From Actinomadura terrae (GTDB taxonomy: Bacteria > Actinomycetota > Actinomycetes > Streptosporangiales > Streptosporangiaceae), in NCBI RefSeq assembly GCF_022751215.1, contig NZ_JAICDG010000002.1:1736001-1800000 (forward strand): DNA of 64,000 bases. Reading direction: 5' to 3'. Shown one piece after another: positions 1 through 7,848 of the stretch. Under the pieces are notes generated by a model, which worked only from the letters and a program-made list of their open reading frames with translations, was not told the origin of the DNA and did no database searches. The position numbers and the translations under genes were made by a program. How positions within the stretch are numbered: position 1 is the first letter of the stretch; each line of letters opens with the position of its first letter.

Positions 1-275
1 CAGCCGCGCAGCGCCGGGGTCGCGGCGGAGGTGGGGAGGTCCGCCGTGTCGTAGACGTCCTTGAGCGCGAACGGCAGCCCGTACAGCGGCCCGCCGCGCG
101 GGTGCTCCGCGACCGCCCGCCGGATGCGGTCCGGTTCGTGCGTGACGTAGGTGTTCAGCCGGGTCAGCCGGGCCGTCCGGTCGATCAGCGCCTCGGTGTA
201 CTCGGCGAGGTCCAGTTCGCCGTCGCGGAGCATGCGGACGGCGTCGACCGCGGACAGCCAGTGCAGTTCTTCCAT
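1..275 (-). CDS. Amidase signature family protein, N-terminal part (cut by window edge)
   Basis: The minus-strand reading frame starts at an ATG (273-275) and runs off the left edge, giving about 91 residues. It opens with MEELHWLSAVDAVRMLRDG and continues with a 'YTEALIDRTARL..LNTYVT' stretch and 'GPLYGLPFALKDVYDT'. This order (helical start, N-x-(F/Y) stretch, G-x-P-x-x-x-K-D) is the usual N-terminus of amidase-signature enzymes, and the Lys in 'LKD' corresponds to the first catalytic-triad lysine. The Ser-cisSer-Ser part lies outside the window. Such enzymes hydrolyse amides or act as Asp/Glu-tRNA amidotransferase A subunits; the substrate cannot be told. It lies 8 bases downstream of the reductase-like gene on the same strand, so it is probably the last gene visible of that operon. 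Confidence 0.8.
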   Translation of the reverse strand, partial: MEELHWLSAVDAVRMLRDGELDLAEYTEALIDRTARLTRLNTYVTHEPDRIRRAVAEHPRGGPLYGLPFALKDVYDTADLPTSAATPALRG

Positions 276-283
276 CTCGCCCC

Positions 284-922
284 CTACGACGCGACCGTGA
301 AGGCGAACGGGACCGGACCGCGGCTGCGCATGATCGCCGGGACCAGCAGCATGACGGCCTCCGGCCCCCGCGCGGTCGTGACGTCGCCGAGGTCGTGGAC
401 CCACCCGGGCGGCCAGCCGAGGTCTTCGAGCAGCCGGGCGACCTCCGCCTTGGCGTCCGCGTCGTCGCCGGACAGGAACGCGGTCGGCGGGACGTCGAGC
501 CCGCGCGGGTCGGTCATCACCGTGAACAACATGGTGTTGAGCGTCTTGACGACGCGCGTGCCGGGCAGGGCCCGCTGGAGGTGCTCGGCCAGGCTGCCGT
601 TGGGGTAGCGCAGGCCGCCGGGCGCGCCGTCCGGCCCGCGCTCGGTGGCGTTGGAGACGTCGACGAGGATCTTCCCGGCGAGCGCGCCGCGCAGCGCGGC
701 GAGGCGGTCGAGGGCGCTGTCGCCCGGCGTCGCGTTGACGACCACCGAGGACGCCTCGATCGCGGCGGCGGGGGTCGCGACCGCGACCGGGCTCCCGGCG
801 AAGGCGGCGGCGGTGGCGGGCACGTCCCGGGTCCCGATCGTGACGCGGTGCCCGGCTCCGGCGAGCCCGGCGGCGAGGACGCCGCCGACGCGTCCGGAGC
901 CGAGTACGGCGATGTTGGTCAT
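284..922 (-). CDS. NADPH-dependent F420 reductase-like NAD(P)-binding protein
   Basis: A 212-residue Rossmann protein starting MTNIAVLGSGRVGGVLAAGL. The glycine-rich GSGRVGG loop is followed by 'TIGTRD', a typical NADP-binding end of beta-2, then 'VVVNATPGDSALDRLAAL' and 'LVDVSNAT'. This is the architecture of short coenzyme F420:NADP oxidoreductase-like proteins (F420_oxidored family), which are shorter than true Fno enzymes. F420 is common in actinomycetes, but NADP alone as cofactor is equally possible. Its ATG overlaps the stop of the upstream substrate-binding-protein remnant (ATGA), so it was part of that ABC operon. The same-strand amidase follows 8 bases later. Confidence 0.75.
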   Translation of the reverse strand: MTNIAVLGSGRVGGVLAAGLAGAGHRVTIGTRDVPATAAAFAGSPVAVATPAAAIEASSVVVNATPGDSALDRLAALRGALAGKILVDVSNATERGPDGAPGGLRYPNGSLAEHLQRALPGTRVVKTLNTMLFTVMTDPRGLDVPPTAFLSGDDADAKAEVARLLEDLGWPPGWVHDLGDVTTARGPEAVMLLVPAIMRSRGPVPFAFTVAS

Positions 923-1656
923 GGGGCGCTCCCTTGTTGTGCGGGGGTGTGCTTGGTCAGCCACGCGTCGGCCGTGGCCAGTGTCGCGGCGCGGTCGAAG
1001 TCGTTGATCCGCTGGAGGACGTCGGTGGCGAGAAGGGTGGTCAGGTCGACGGGCTTTTCGAGCGCGCCGGATTCGAGGAGGAGGTTCTGGGCGTTGGACC
1101 AGCGCGCGGGTCTGATCTCGCCGAAGGTGCGGCCGTCGAGCGGGGCGAGGGTCCTGGAGAGTTCCGCGAGCAGGCCCCTGGCCTTCTCCGGTTCGCCCCA
1201 CTCTTCGGGGGCCGCCTGCCGCGCGGCGGCCTCGGCCGCCTTCGGGCGTTGGAGGCCGGCGTAGGTCCCCCGTGCCAGGGCACGGAAGAACCTCACCGGC
1301 ACGTCGCTGTTCTCGAGTGTCTGCGTCCTGACAACGTAGCCTCCGGCCGGCAGTTCTTCGAGGCCGGGAGGGGTGATGTCGCGGACCGGGAGGCCCGCGT
1401 CGTCGAAGGCGAAGAAGTCGGTGAGCGTTCCGGCGTAGGCGGCGATGCGCCCGGACTCCAGCGTCCGCGCGACCGCGGCGCTGCCCGGACCGACCGTCGT
1501 CGTGTCGACGTCGCCGATCGACAGGCCCGCCTTCCTCAGCGCGGCGGTGAGGTAGGCGCGGTCCTGGTCGGGTGAGGCGAGGCCGATGTTCCTGCCCTTC
1601 AGGTCGGCGACCGTCCGCACCCCGCTCTTCTCCGGGACGCCGTCTCCGGTGAGCGG
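919..1656 (-). pseudogene. ABC transporter substrate-binding protein (NMT1/SsuA type), C-terminal remnant
   Basis: The frame carries about 245 residues that match the second half of an NMT1/THI5/SsuA-type binding protein: 'GVRTVADLKGRNIGL' is the standard hinge after the first lobe, followed by 'AALRKAGLSIGDVD', 'RTLESGRIAAYAGTLTDF' and a helical C-terminus. There is no signal peptide, no lipobox and no first lobe. Upstream the frame (readable to about 1656 as PLTGDGVPEKSG) runs into the coding sequence of the ATPase gene in another frame. No permease gene lies between. I read this as the product of a deletion that removed the ATPase tail, the permease and the binding protein's N-terminal part. 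A GTG at 1618-1620 could still start a 233-residue fragment, but it could not be exported. Confidence 0.75.
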
Positions 1657-2363
1657 GGCCGCTCCAGCGGGACCGGCACCACGGCCGCGACCGTCCCCGG
1701 CCGCGACGTCATCACGACGACGCGGTCCGACAGCAGCACGGCCTCGGCGATCGTGTGCGTGACGAGGACGGTCGCCGACTCCGTCCGCTCGTGGATGCGC
1801 AGCAGGTGCAGGTTCAGCGTCTCGCGGGTCAGCTCGTCCACCGCGCCGAACGGCTCGTCCAGGAGCCGGACGCCCGCGCCGGTCATCATCAGCCGCGCCA
1901 GCGCCACGCGCTGCTGCATCCCGCCGGACAGCTGCTGTGGGAAGCTGTGCTCGAAATCGTCAAGATCGAACAGGGCGAGCAGGCGCATCGCCTCGCGGAT
2001 GTCGTCGGCGGTCACCCTGCGGTGGACGCGGATCGGGAGTAACACGTTCTCCAGCGACGTCTTCCAGGTGAGCAGCGCGGGCCGCTGGAACATCAGCCCG
2101 ACGTCCTCGCGCGGCCCGGTGACCGGTTCGCCGTGGACCTCGGCCGTGCCGTCCGAACTTGGGACGAGCCCGGCGATGACGCGCAGCAGCGTCGACTTCC
2201 CGCAGCCGCTCGTCCCGACGATCGAGACGAATTCGCCCGGCGCCACGGAAAGGTCCACGTTCTTCACCGCCTCGACGCCGCCGTCGAATCGTTTACCGAC
2301 CCCGCGCAGCCGTACCGCCGTCCTTTTCACGGTCGCCGGTTCAGGCGAAGATGTCGGAGACAC
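1599..2363 (-). CDS. ABC transporter ATP-binding protein (SsuB/TauB type), C-terminally damaged
   Basis: The ATPase core is complete: Walker A GTSGCGKST, Q-loop 'MFQRPALLTW', signature LSGGMQQRVALAR, Walker B 'VRLLDEPFGAVD' and H-loop 'VTHTIAEA'. This is the nitrate/taurine/alkanesulfonate importer class. After 'VVPVPLERPRS' the normal C-terminal helix is replaced by a short basic tail (ETASRRRAGCGRSPT) that is frame-shifted sequence shared with the binding-protein remnant. The start is a GTG at 2361-2363, inside the end of the aldo/keto reductase gene; a second GTG 30 bases further in is also possible. With no permease and a headless binding protein the transporter is almost certainly dead, although the ATPase could still be translated. 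Confidence 0.75.
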   Translation of the reverse strand: MSPTSSPEPATVKRTAVRLRGVGKRFDGGVEAVKNVDLSVAPGEFVSIVGTSGCGKSTLLRVIAGLVPSSDGTAEVHGEPVTGPREDVGLMFQRPALLTWKTSLENVLLPIRVHRRVTADDIREAMRLLALFDLDDFEHSFPQQLSGGMQQRVALARLMMTGAGVRLLDEPFGAVDELTRETLNLHLLRIHERTESATVLVTHTIAEAVLLSDRVVVMTSRPGTVAAVVPVPLERPRSPETASRRRAGCGRSPT

Positions 2364-3309
2364 GGGCGTGGTCCTCCTCGCTCAGCCGCAGGGCCATGGC
2401 GTCGTGAATCGCGCCCCATTGCGCGAACGTGCGCGGCGCGACGATCGGCGCCGTCACCGCCGGATGGTCGCGGAGCCACGCCAGCGCGAGCCCCGAGACG
2501 CTGGTCGAGAACTCCCACGCGATGTCGCGGAGCGCGGCGACCTTCGCCAGGTTCTCCGGCGAATGGAAGCCCTTGTAGTAGAGGTCTCCGGCGACCGCGA
2601 TGCGGCTTCCGGCCTCGGGCGCGTTGCCGTCCAGATAGCGCTCGGAGAGCACACCGCCCGCGAGCGGGGAGAACGGCGTGTATCCGATTCCCTCGCCTTT
2701 CACCAGGGGAAGGAGTTCGGCCTCGTCCGTGCGGTCGAGCAGGTTCAGCCTGTTCTCCACCACGACGGGACGATGCAGTTTCCGCTTGTCCGCGATCCGC
2801 AGAATGCCCTCCAGCATTTCGCGGTCCACGTTGCTGACCCCGTAGGCGCGTATCTGCCCCGACTCCTGCGCGCGGCTGAACGCCTCGACGGTCTCCTCGA
2901 CCGGCGTCACCGGGTCGGGGACGTGGGACAGGAACAGGTCCACGTGCCCGAGCCGCTCGATGCTGCGCGCCAGCCGCCTCTCGATGTGGCCCCGGGTCAG
3001 GTCCACGCCGCGCGACCCGTCCGGCCTGCTGATCAGGCCCACCTTCGTGGAGACGACCACGCCCTCGGGACGCCGGTCGTGCAGCCAGCGCCCGACGGTC
3101 TTCTCGCTCTCGCCGCCGCCGTAGGAGTCGGCCGTGTCGATCGTGTCGATGCCGAGGTCCCACGCCTCGTCCAGCCGCTTGAAGCCTTCTTCGGAGCTCA
3201 GCCCGTACGCGCGGGTGCTGGTGGACGCCCCGACGCCGCCGATGGAGCCGGCGCCGAAGACGAACTCGCTGATCCGGACCCCGGACGTGCCGAGGGGGAG
3301 CGTGCGCAT
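2341..3309 (-). CDS. Aldo/keto reductase
   Basis: A 322-residue NAD(P)H-dependent aldo/keto reductase. It shows the AKR order: 'LGTSGVRISEFVFGAGSIGG', 'DTIDTADSYGGGESEKTVG' (catalytic Asp and Tyr), 'VVVSTKVG' (Lys), 'DLFLSHVPDP' (the His of the tetrad) and 'YGVSN'. The start ATG is preceded by GAGGAAAGG at good spacing. Length is normal. It follows the phosphatase-like gene by 29 bases and overlaps the damaged ABC ATPase by 23 bases, so phosphatase-like gene, reductase and ABC remnants form one transcript. AKRs of this type reduce aldehydes or oxidise sugars; the inositol-phosphatase-like neighbour hints at a polyol or sugar substrate, but that is only inference. Confidence 0.9.
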   Translation of the reverse strand: MRTLPLGTSGVRISEFVFGAGSIGGVGASTSTRAYGLSSEEGFKRLDEAWDLGIDTIDTADSYGGGESEKTVGRWLHDRRPEGVVVSTKVGLISRPDGSRGVDLTRGHIERRLARSIERLGHVDLFLSHVPDPVTPVEETVEAFSRAQESGQIRAYGVSNVDREMLEGILRIADKRKLHRPVVVENRLNLLDRTDEAELLPLVKGEGIGYTPFSPLAGGVLSERYLDGNAPEAGSRIAVAGDLYYKGFHSPENLAKVAALRDIAWEFSTSVSGLALAWLRDHPAVTAPIVAPRTFAQWGAIHDAMALRLSEEDHARVSDIFA

Positions 3310-3338
3310 GGTCCTTTCCTCTCTTCGGTGACGCGTGG

Positions 3339-4175
3339 TCAGTTGATCGTCGAGAGCGTCTCGACGGCGGCGGCGTGCAGCGCGGGCGCGGCGGCGAGGA
3401 AGTCCGGGCTGCCGGGGGTCCACGGCCGGCCGCGCGTGTCGGTGACGACGCCGCCCGCCTCCGCGACCAGCAGCGCGCCCGCGAGCAGGCCGGAGCGCAC
3501 CCGGCTGAACTGCCAGAACACGTCCATCCGTCCGGCCGCGACGTGCACGAGCTGGAGCGTCGCGGGCACCGAGACCCGGATGACCAGGGCCTCGTTCAGC
3601 ATCGCCCGGACCGACGCGCCGATGCGGGCGAAGTCCTCGGCGGTCTCCTCCGGGCTGGCCTGGCCGGTGCCGACGTACGCCCCGTCCAGCCGCCGCTTGG
3701 CGGAGGGGCGCAGCGGCGCGCCGTCGCGCCACGCGCCGCCCGACCGGACGGCGGTGTAGGTCTCGCCGCTCAGCGGCAGGTGCACGGCGGTGAGGACGGG
3801 GACGTTGTCGCGCACCAGCGTCGCGGTGACGCCCCAGTCGGTCATCCCGTGGACGTGGTTGACGTTGCCCTCCACGGGGTCGGTCACCCACCACTCGCCG
3901 TCCGGCAGCGGGCCGCCCTCCAGCTCGTCCTCGACCCAGCCGGCGCCCGGGCGCAGCCGCGCCAGCTCCGGCCGCAGGATCGCGAGCGACGCCTCGTCGT
4001 TGGCGTGGATCTCCGCCACGACCTCGTCGCGTCCGTCGAGGTGGACGACCTCGCTGAAGCGTCCGGCCAGGTACTCGCCGGCCGCCTGGACCGCCGCCGC
4101 GACCCGCTCCACGAGCGCCCGGTCGGCCTCGTACACGGCGGCCGTCTCGGCCGCCGCCGGTTGTCCGATCCGCAT
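3339..4175 (-). CDS. Inositol monophosphatase family protein with divergent catalytic motifs
   Basis: A 278-residue member of the FIG/IMPase fold. The metal-binding motif normally D-P-(I/L)-D-G-T reads 'WWVTDPVEGNVNH', so the second Asp is Glu and the Thr is Asn. The EE motif appears as 'GWVEDELEGG', and the C-terminal W-D-x-A-A-G motif, which supplies the third metal Asp, reads 'VRSGLLAGALLVAEAGG' without W or D. It may therefore have altered metal use or no phosphatase activity. The ATG start at 4173-4175 has a perfect AAGGAG upstream; a longer frame start at 4211 lacks one. It is first gene of the operon with the aldo/keto reductase and is divergent from a LysR gene that may control it. 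Confidence 0.8.
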   Translation of the reverse strand: MRIGQPAAAETAAVYEADRALVERVAAAVQAAGEYLAGRFSEVVHLDGRDEVVAEIHANDEASLAILRPELARLRPGAGWVEDELEGGPLPDGEWWVTDPVEGNVNHVHGMTDWGVTATLVRDNVPVLTAVHLPLSGETYTAVRSGGAWRDGAPLRPSAKRRLDGAYVGTGQASPEETAEDFARIGASVRAMLNEALVIRVSVPATLQLVHVAAGRMDVFWQFSRVRSGLLAGALLVAEAGGVVTDTRGRPWTPGSPDFLAAAPALHAAAVETLSTIN

Positions 4176-4267
4176 GTCCCACTCCTTCGTTCGGCTCGGT
4201 GAGCTCGACATTAGGAGCGGTCATAGCTGATGGCCAGTGCATGTTTGGTAGGCGTAGATTTACTCTG

Positions 4268-5176
4268 GTGCACTTGGATTTGAATCTGCTGACCGCGCTG
4301 GACGCGCTGCTGGAAGAGAACAGCGTCGCCGCCGCGGCCGAACGGCTGAACCTGTCCGCGCCCGCCATGAGCCGCACGCTCGGCCGGATCCGGCGCATCA
4401 CCGGCGACCAGATCCTCGTCCGCACCGGCCGGACGATGATCCCGACACCGCACGCGCTGGCGATCCGCGGCGAGGTCCACGACCTCGTCCAGCGGGCGCG
4501 CGGCGTGCTGGAACCCGAACGCGAGCTGGACCTCGCGAGCCTGGCGCGCGTCTTCGCGGTGCGCGGGCACGACGCGGTCATGACGGCGATCGGCCCCGAC
4601 CTGCTCGCCACCGTCCGCGAGGAGGCCCCCGGCGTCGCGGTCCGGCTGCTCGGCGAGGCGCCCGGCGACACGAGCGACCTGCGGCACGGACGCGTCGACC
4701 TGGAGATCGGCGCCGCCGAGCCCGACCAGCCCGAGATCACCCACGCGACCGTCGGGCACGACCGGCTCGTCGCGGTGCTCGGCCCCGGCCACCCGGCCGG
4801 GGAGGGCGAGTTGACGCCCGAGCGGTTCGCCGCGGCCGACCACGTCCTCGTGTCGCGGCGGGGCAGGCTCCGCGACCCCGTCGACCGCCTGCTGGAGGAG
4901 GCCGGGCTGCGCCGCCGCGTCGTCGCGTCCGTGCCGACGAGCACGGCGGCGCTGTACCTGGTAGCGCGGAGCGAGCTGGTCGTCGCGGTGCCCGAGCGCA
5001 TGTGCCGCCCGACGCTGCGCATGCTCGGGCTCCGCACCCGGCCGCTGCCGTTCGACCTGCCGCCGGTGCCGATCGTCCTGGCCTGGCACCAGCGCTACGA
5101 CAACGACCGGGCGCACGCGTGGCTGCGCGCCCGCATCCGCGAGGCGCTCGCCTTCTACGCCCGCGTCAGCGGGTGA
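4268..5176 (+). CDS. LysR family transcriptional regulator
   Basis: A 302-residue regulator from a GTG at 4268 (a GTG at 4199 would add 23 residues that do not look like LysR sequence). The N-terminus 'DLNLLTALDALLEENSVAAA' followed by 'LNLSAPAMSRTLGRIR' is the LysR winged helix-turn-helix; the remainder is the two-lobed effector domain, ending with 'LAWHQRYDNDRAHAWLR', as in NodD/MetR-like members. It is divergent from the phosphatase-like/aldo-keto reductase operon, the usual arrangement for a LysR protein and its target. Its 3' end overlaps that of metE by 11 bases in convergent orientation. Confidence 0.9.
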   Translation: MHLDLNLLTALDALLEENSVAAAAERLNLSAPAMSRTLGRIRRITGDQILVRTGRTMIPTPHALAIRGEVHDLVQRARGVLEPERELDLASLARVFAVRGHDAVMTAIGPDLLATVREEAPGVAVRLLGEAPGDTSDLRHGRVDLEIGAAEPDQPEITHATVGHDRLVAVLGPGHPAGEGELTPERFAAADHVLVSRRGRLRDPVDRLLEEAGLRRRVVASVPTSTAALYLVARSELVVAVPERMCRPTLRMLGLRTRPLPFDLPPVPIVLAWHQRYDNDRAHAWLRARIREALAFYARVSG

Positions 5177-7421
5177 GGCTCTCCCGGACGCGGCGCGCCG
5201 CCGTCACGAGGTTCCGCAGCGACGCCTCCGTCTCCGGGTAGGCGCGGGTCTTCAGCCCGCAGTCGGGGTTCACCCACAGCCGTCCGGGCTCCACGGCCCG
5301 CAGCGCGCGCCGCAGGTTCTCCTCCATCTCCTCCGCCGACGGGACGCGCGGCGAGTGGATGTCGTAGACGCCCGGCCCGATCCCGTTCGCGTACCCGGCG
5401 GCGCTCAGGTCGGCGACCAGCTCCATCCCCGACCGGGCCGCCTCGACGCTGGTCACGTCCGCGTCCAGCGCGCCGATCGCCTCGATGATCTCGCCGAACT
5501 CCGCGTAGCACATGTGCGTGTGGATCTGGGTGGCGTCCGCGACGCCCGAGGTCGCGAGCCGGAACGCGCCGATCGCCCAGTCGAAGTAGGCGTCCTGGTC
5601 GGCGCGGCGCAGCGGCCGCAGCTCGCGCAGCGCGGGCTCGTCGACCTGGATGATCCCGATCCCGGCGGCCTCCAGGTCGGCGACCTCCTCGCGCAGCGCC
5701 AGCGCGACCTGCCGGGCGGTGTCCGCGAGCGGCTGGTCGTCGCGCACGAACGACCAGGCCAGCATCGTCACCGGCCCGGTCAGCATGCCCTTCACCGGAC
5801 GGTCCGTCAGCGACTGCGCGTAGGCCGCCCACTCGACCGTCATCGGCCGCGGCCGCGCGACGTCCCCGTGCAGGATCGGCGGCCGGACGCAGCGCGTCCC
5901 GTAGGACTGCACCCACCCGTGCCCGGTCGCGGCGTACCCGTCGAGCTGCTCGGCGAAGTACTGGACCATGTCGTTGCGCTCGGGCTCGCCGTGCACGAGC
6001 ACGTCCAGCCCGAGCTCCTCCTGCAACGCGATGACCTGCGCGATCTCCTCGCGCATCGCCGCGGTGTAGGCATCGGCGGTGATCCGCCCCGCCCGCCGGT
6101 CGGCGCGGGCCCGGCGGATCCGCCCGGTCTGCGGGAACGACCCGATCGTGGTCGTCGCCAGCTCGGGCAGGCCGAGCGCGTCCCGCTGGGCGGCGAAGCG
6201 CGCGGCGCGATCGCCCCGGCGCGCCTCCGCGAGACCGCTCGCGAGCCCGTCCAGGCGTTCGCGGACGCGGGGGTCGGCCGCCGCTCGGGGCCGCTCGTCG
6301 ACGTCGCCCGGGACGTGCTCGCGCAGCGCCCGCCCGAGCGCGACGACCTCGCCGACCTTCTGCCGGGCGAACGCGAGCCGCTCCCGGACGTCCGGCGCGA
6401 GCGCCTCCTCCGCGTCCAGGTCGAGCGGGACGTGCAGCAGCGAGCACGACGTGCTCACGACGACCCGGTCGCAGAGCCCGAGCAGCGCCGCGCAGGTCGC
6501 CCTGGCCCGGCGCCGGTCGGCGCACCACACGTTCCGGCCGTCCACGACGCCCGCGACGACGGTCGTGCGCGGCAGCCCGGCGACCGAGGCGAGCACGTCC
6601 AGGTTCTCCGGACCCGCGACGAAGTCCAGGCCGACGGCTTCGACGCGGGCCCCGGCCAGGGCGCGCAGCGACGCGGCGTCGACCGTCCCGAAGTAGGTGG
6701 CCACGAGCAGGCGCGGCCGGCTGGGCAGCGCGCCGAGCCGCCGGTAGACGCGGGCGAGCGCCGCGATCTCCTCATCGCTGCGGTCGGCGACCAGGGCGGG
6801 CTCGTCGAGCTGCACCCACGTGGCCCCCGCGCCCGACAGCCGTTCCAGCAGCTCCGCGTAGACCTCGACCAGGTCGTCCAGGAGATCGAGCGGGCGGAAC
6901 CCGTCCGGCGCGTCCGGCGCGGGCTTGGCCAGCAGCAGGTAGGTCAGCGGCCCGACCAGCACCGGACGCGTCTCGACGCCGAGCTTCCTGGCCTCCCGGA
7001 ACTCCGTGATCGGCTTGGCGGCGGGCCCGTCGGCCAGCCGGAACCGCGTGCCGGGCCCGATCTCCGGGACGATGAAGTGGTAGTTGGTGTCGAACCACTT
7101 GGTCATCTCCAGCGCCGGGACGTCCCGCGCGCCGCGCGCCATCGCGAAGTACCGGTCGAGGCCGGACAGGTGCCGGTAGCGGTCCGGGACGGCGTCGACC
7201 AGCACGCTCGTGTCGAGCACCTGGTCGTAGAACGAGAACGTGTTGGACGGGACCGCGTCGAGCCCGGCGTCGCGCAGCGTCCGCCACGTCCGGGCGCGCA
7301 GGTCGGCGCCGGTCTGCTCCAGGGCGGCGGCGTCGATGCGGCCCGCCCAGTAGTCCTCGGTGGCGAACTTCAGCTCGCGCCGCTCACCGATGCGCGGGTA
7401 TCCGAGGATCGTCGTGTTCAT
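5166..7421 (-). CDS. metE: Cobalamin-independent methionine synthase (5-methyltetrahydropteroyltriglutamate-homocysteine methyltransferase)
   Basis: A 751-residue MetE transferring the methyl group of methyltetrahydropteroyl-(poly)glutamate to homocysteine in the cytosol. The N-terminal half starts MNTTILGYPRIGERRELK, with 'MTKWFDTNYHFIVPE' and 'TWVQLDEPAL'. The C-terminal catalytic half contains 'TTTIGSFPQT', 'DVLVHGEPERNDMVQYF', 'GIIQVDEPALRE', 'THMCYAEF' (zinc His and Cys) and 'VNPDCGLKTR' (zinc Cys). Length is normal and all zinc ligands are present. It is preceded by a cobalamin riboswitch on the same strand, so expression should drop when B12 is available, implying that a B12-dependent MetH exists elsewhere in the genome. 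Confidence 0.97.
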   Translation of the reverse strand: MNTTILGYPRIGERRELKFATEDYWAGRIDAAALEQTGADLRARTWRTLRDAGLDAVPSNTFSFYDQVLDTSVLVDAVPDRYRHLSGLDRYFAMARGARDVPALEMTKWFDTNYHFIVPEIGPGTRFRLADGPAAKPITEFREARKLGVETRPVLVGPLTYLLLAKPAPDAPDGFRPLDLLDDLVEVYAELLERLSGAGATWVQLDEPALVADRSDEEIAALARVYRRLGALPSRPRLLVATYFGTVDAASLRALAGARVEAVGLDFVAGPENLDVLASVAGLPRTTVVAGVVDGRNVWCADRRRARATCAALLGLCDRVVVSTSCSLLHVPLDLDAEEALAPDVRERLAFARQKVGEVVALGRALREHVPGDVDERPRAAADPRVRERLDGLASGLAEARRGDRAARFAAQRDALGLPELATTTIGSFPQTGRIRRARADRRAGRITADAYTAAMREEIAQVIALQEELGLDVLVHGEPERNDMVQYFAEQLDGYAATGHGWVQSYGTRCVRPPILHGDVARPRPMTVEWAAYAQSLTDRPVKGMLTGPVTMLAWSFVRDDQPLADTARQVALALREEVADLEAAGIGIIQVDEPALRELRPLRRADQDAYFDWAIGAFRLATSGVADATQIHTHMCYAEFGEIIEAIGALDADVTSVEAARSGMELVADLSAAGYANGIGPGVYDIHSPRVPSAEEMEENLRRALRAVEPGRLWVNPDCGLKTRAYPETEASLRNLVTAARRVRESLTR

Positions 7422-7485
7422 GGCAGCTTCCCTCGCTGAGCCACAATGCGGAGACGCGAAGGGGAGACGGAGCGGTTCCGGGGGC

Positions 7486-7503
7486 GTGGGGGTCGCCCCC
7501 CAC
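7486..7503 (-). terminator. GC hairpin in metE leader, possible expression platform
   Basis: A 7-bp stem GTGGGGG/CCCCCAC with a four-base loop lies about 65 bases upstream of the metE start, on the 3' side of the riboswitch aptamer. No U-run follows in the transcript direction, so it is not a canonical terminator; it may be part of the switch that controls metE. Weak evidence. Confidence 0.35.
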
Positions 7504-7582
7504 AAGACACCCGCCTGATGTGCGCGCCGCCGGCCCTCCCGCGAGGCCGCAGACCACCGCGCGCCGGGCGGCGCGCGGGTGG

Positions 7583-7775
7583 AGGCAGGTCTTCGGACTC
7601 GCGGGCGCCGCTTCCCTGAGGAAGCGTCCTACTGGCCGTCGCTTCCCAGGCCGCGTGGCCCAGTGCGTGTTGACGGCGGTCGTTCCCGCTCACCGCTGCG
7701 GGGCAGTCCCGGATTCGCACCGGGTTCCCTCTTGCGACGCTCGCCCCTGTGCGGGGCGGGCGAACCATCCACGAA
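7583..7775 (-). promoter_or_regulatory. Cobalamin (B12) riboswitch upstream of metE
   Basis: Read on the minus strand, the leader contains the conserved core GGGAACCCGGTGCGAATCC, then GGGACTGCCCCGCAGCGGT (the B12-box region), a run through GGCCAGTAGG, and the closing GCCCGCGAGTCCGAAGACC and TGCCT. These elements occur in the canonical order of adenosylcobalamin-sensing aptamers. The 5' edge is placed near 7775 ('CGTGGATGGTTCG'), the 3' edge at the AGGCAGGT near 7583. It lies about 160 bases upstream of metE, matching the well-known control of B12-independent methionine synthase by a B12 riboswitch. Confidence 0.95.
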
Positions 7776-7848
7776 TCCGAGTCTAACCACACGCGGCGGG
7801 ATCGCACCCTCGTTGACTTCGGGCCGGAGGGGACACAGGATCGACGCG

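Noticed and set aside
2341..5037. An 898-residue minus-strand open frame
   Set aside because: Only the last 322 residues are the aldo/keto reductase. The upstream part is antisense to the LysR and phosphatase-like genes, of Arg/Pro/Ala-rich composition, and the reductase has its own ribosome site.
5166..5176. Overlap of LysR and metE ends as a possible frameshift
   Set aside because: Both proteins end at family-typical positions; an 11-base convergent overlap is ordinary in a compact actinobacterial genome.
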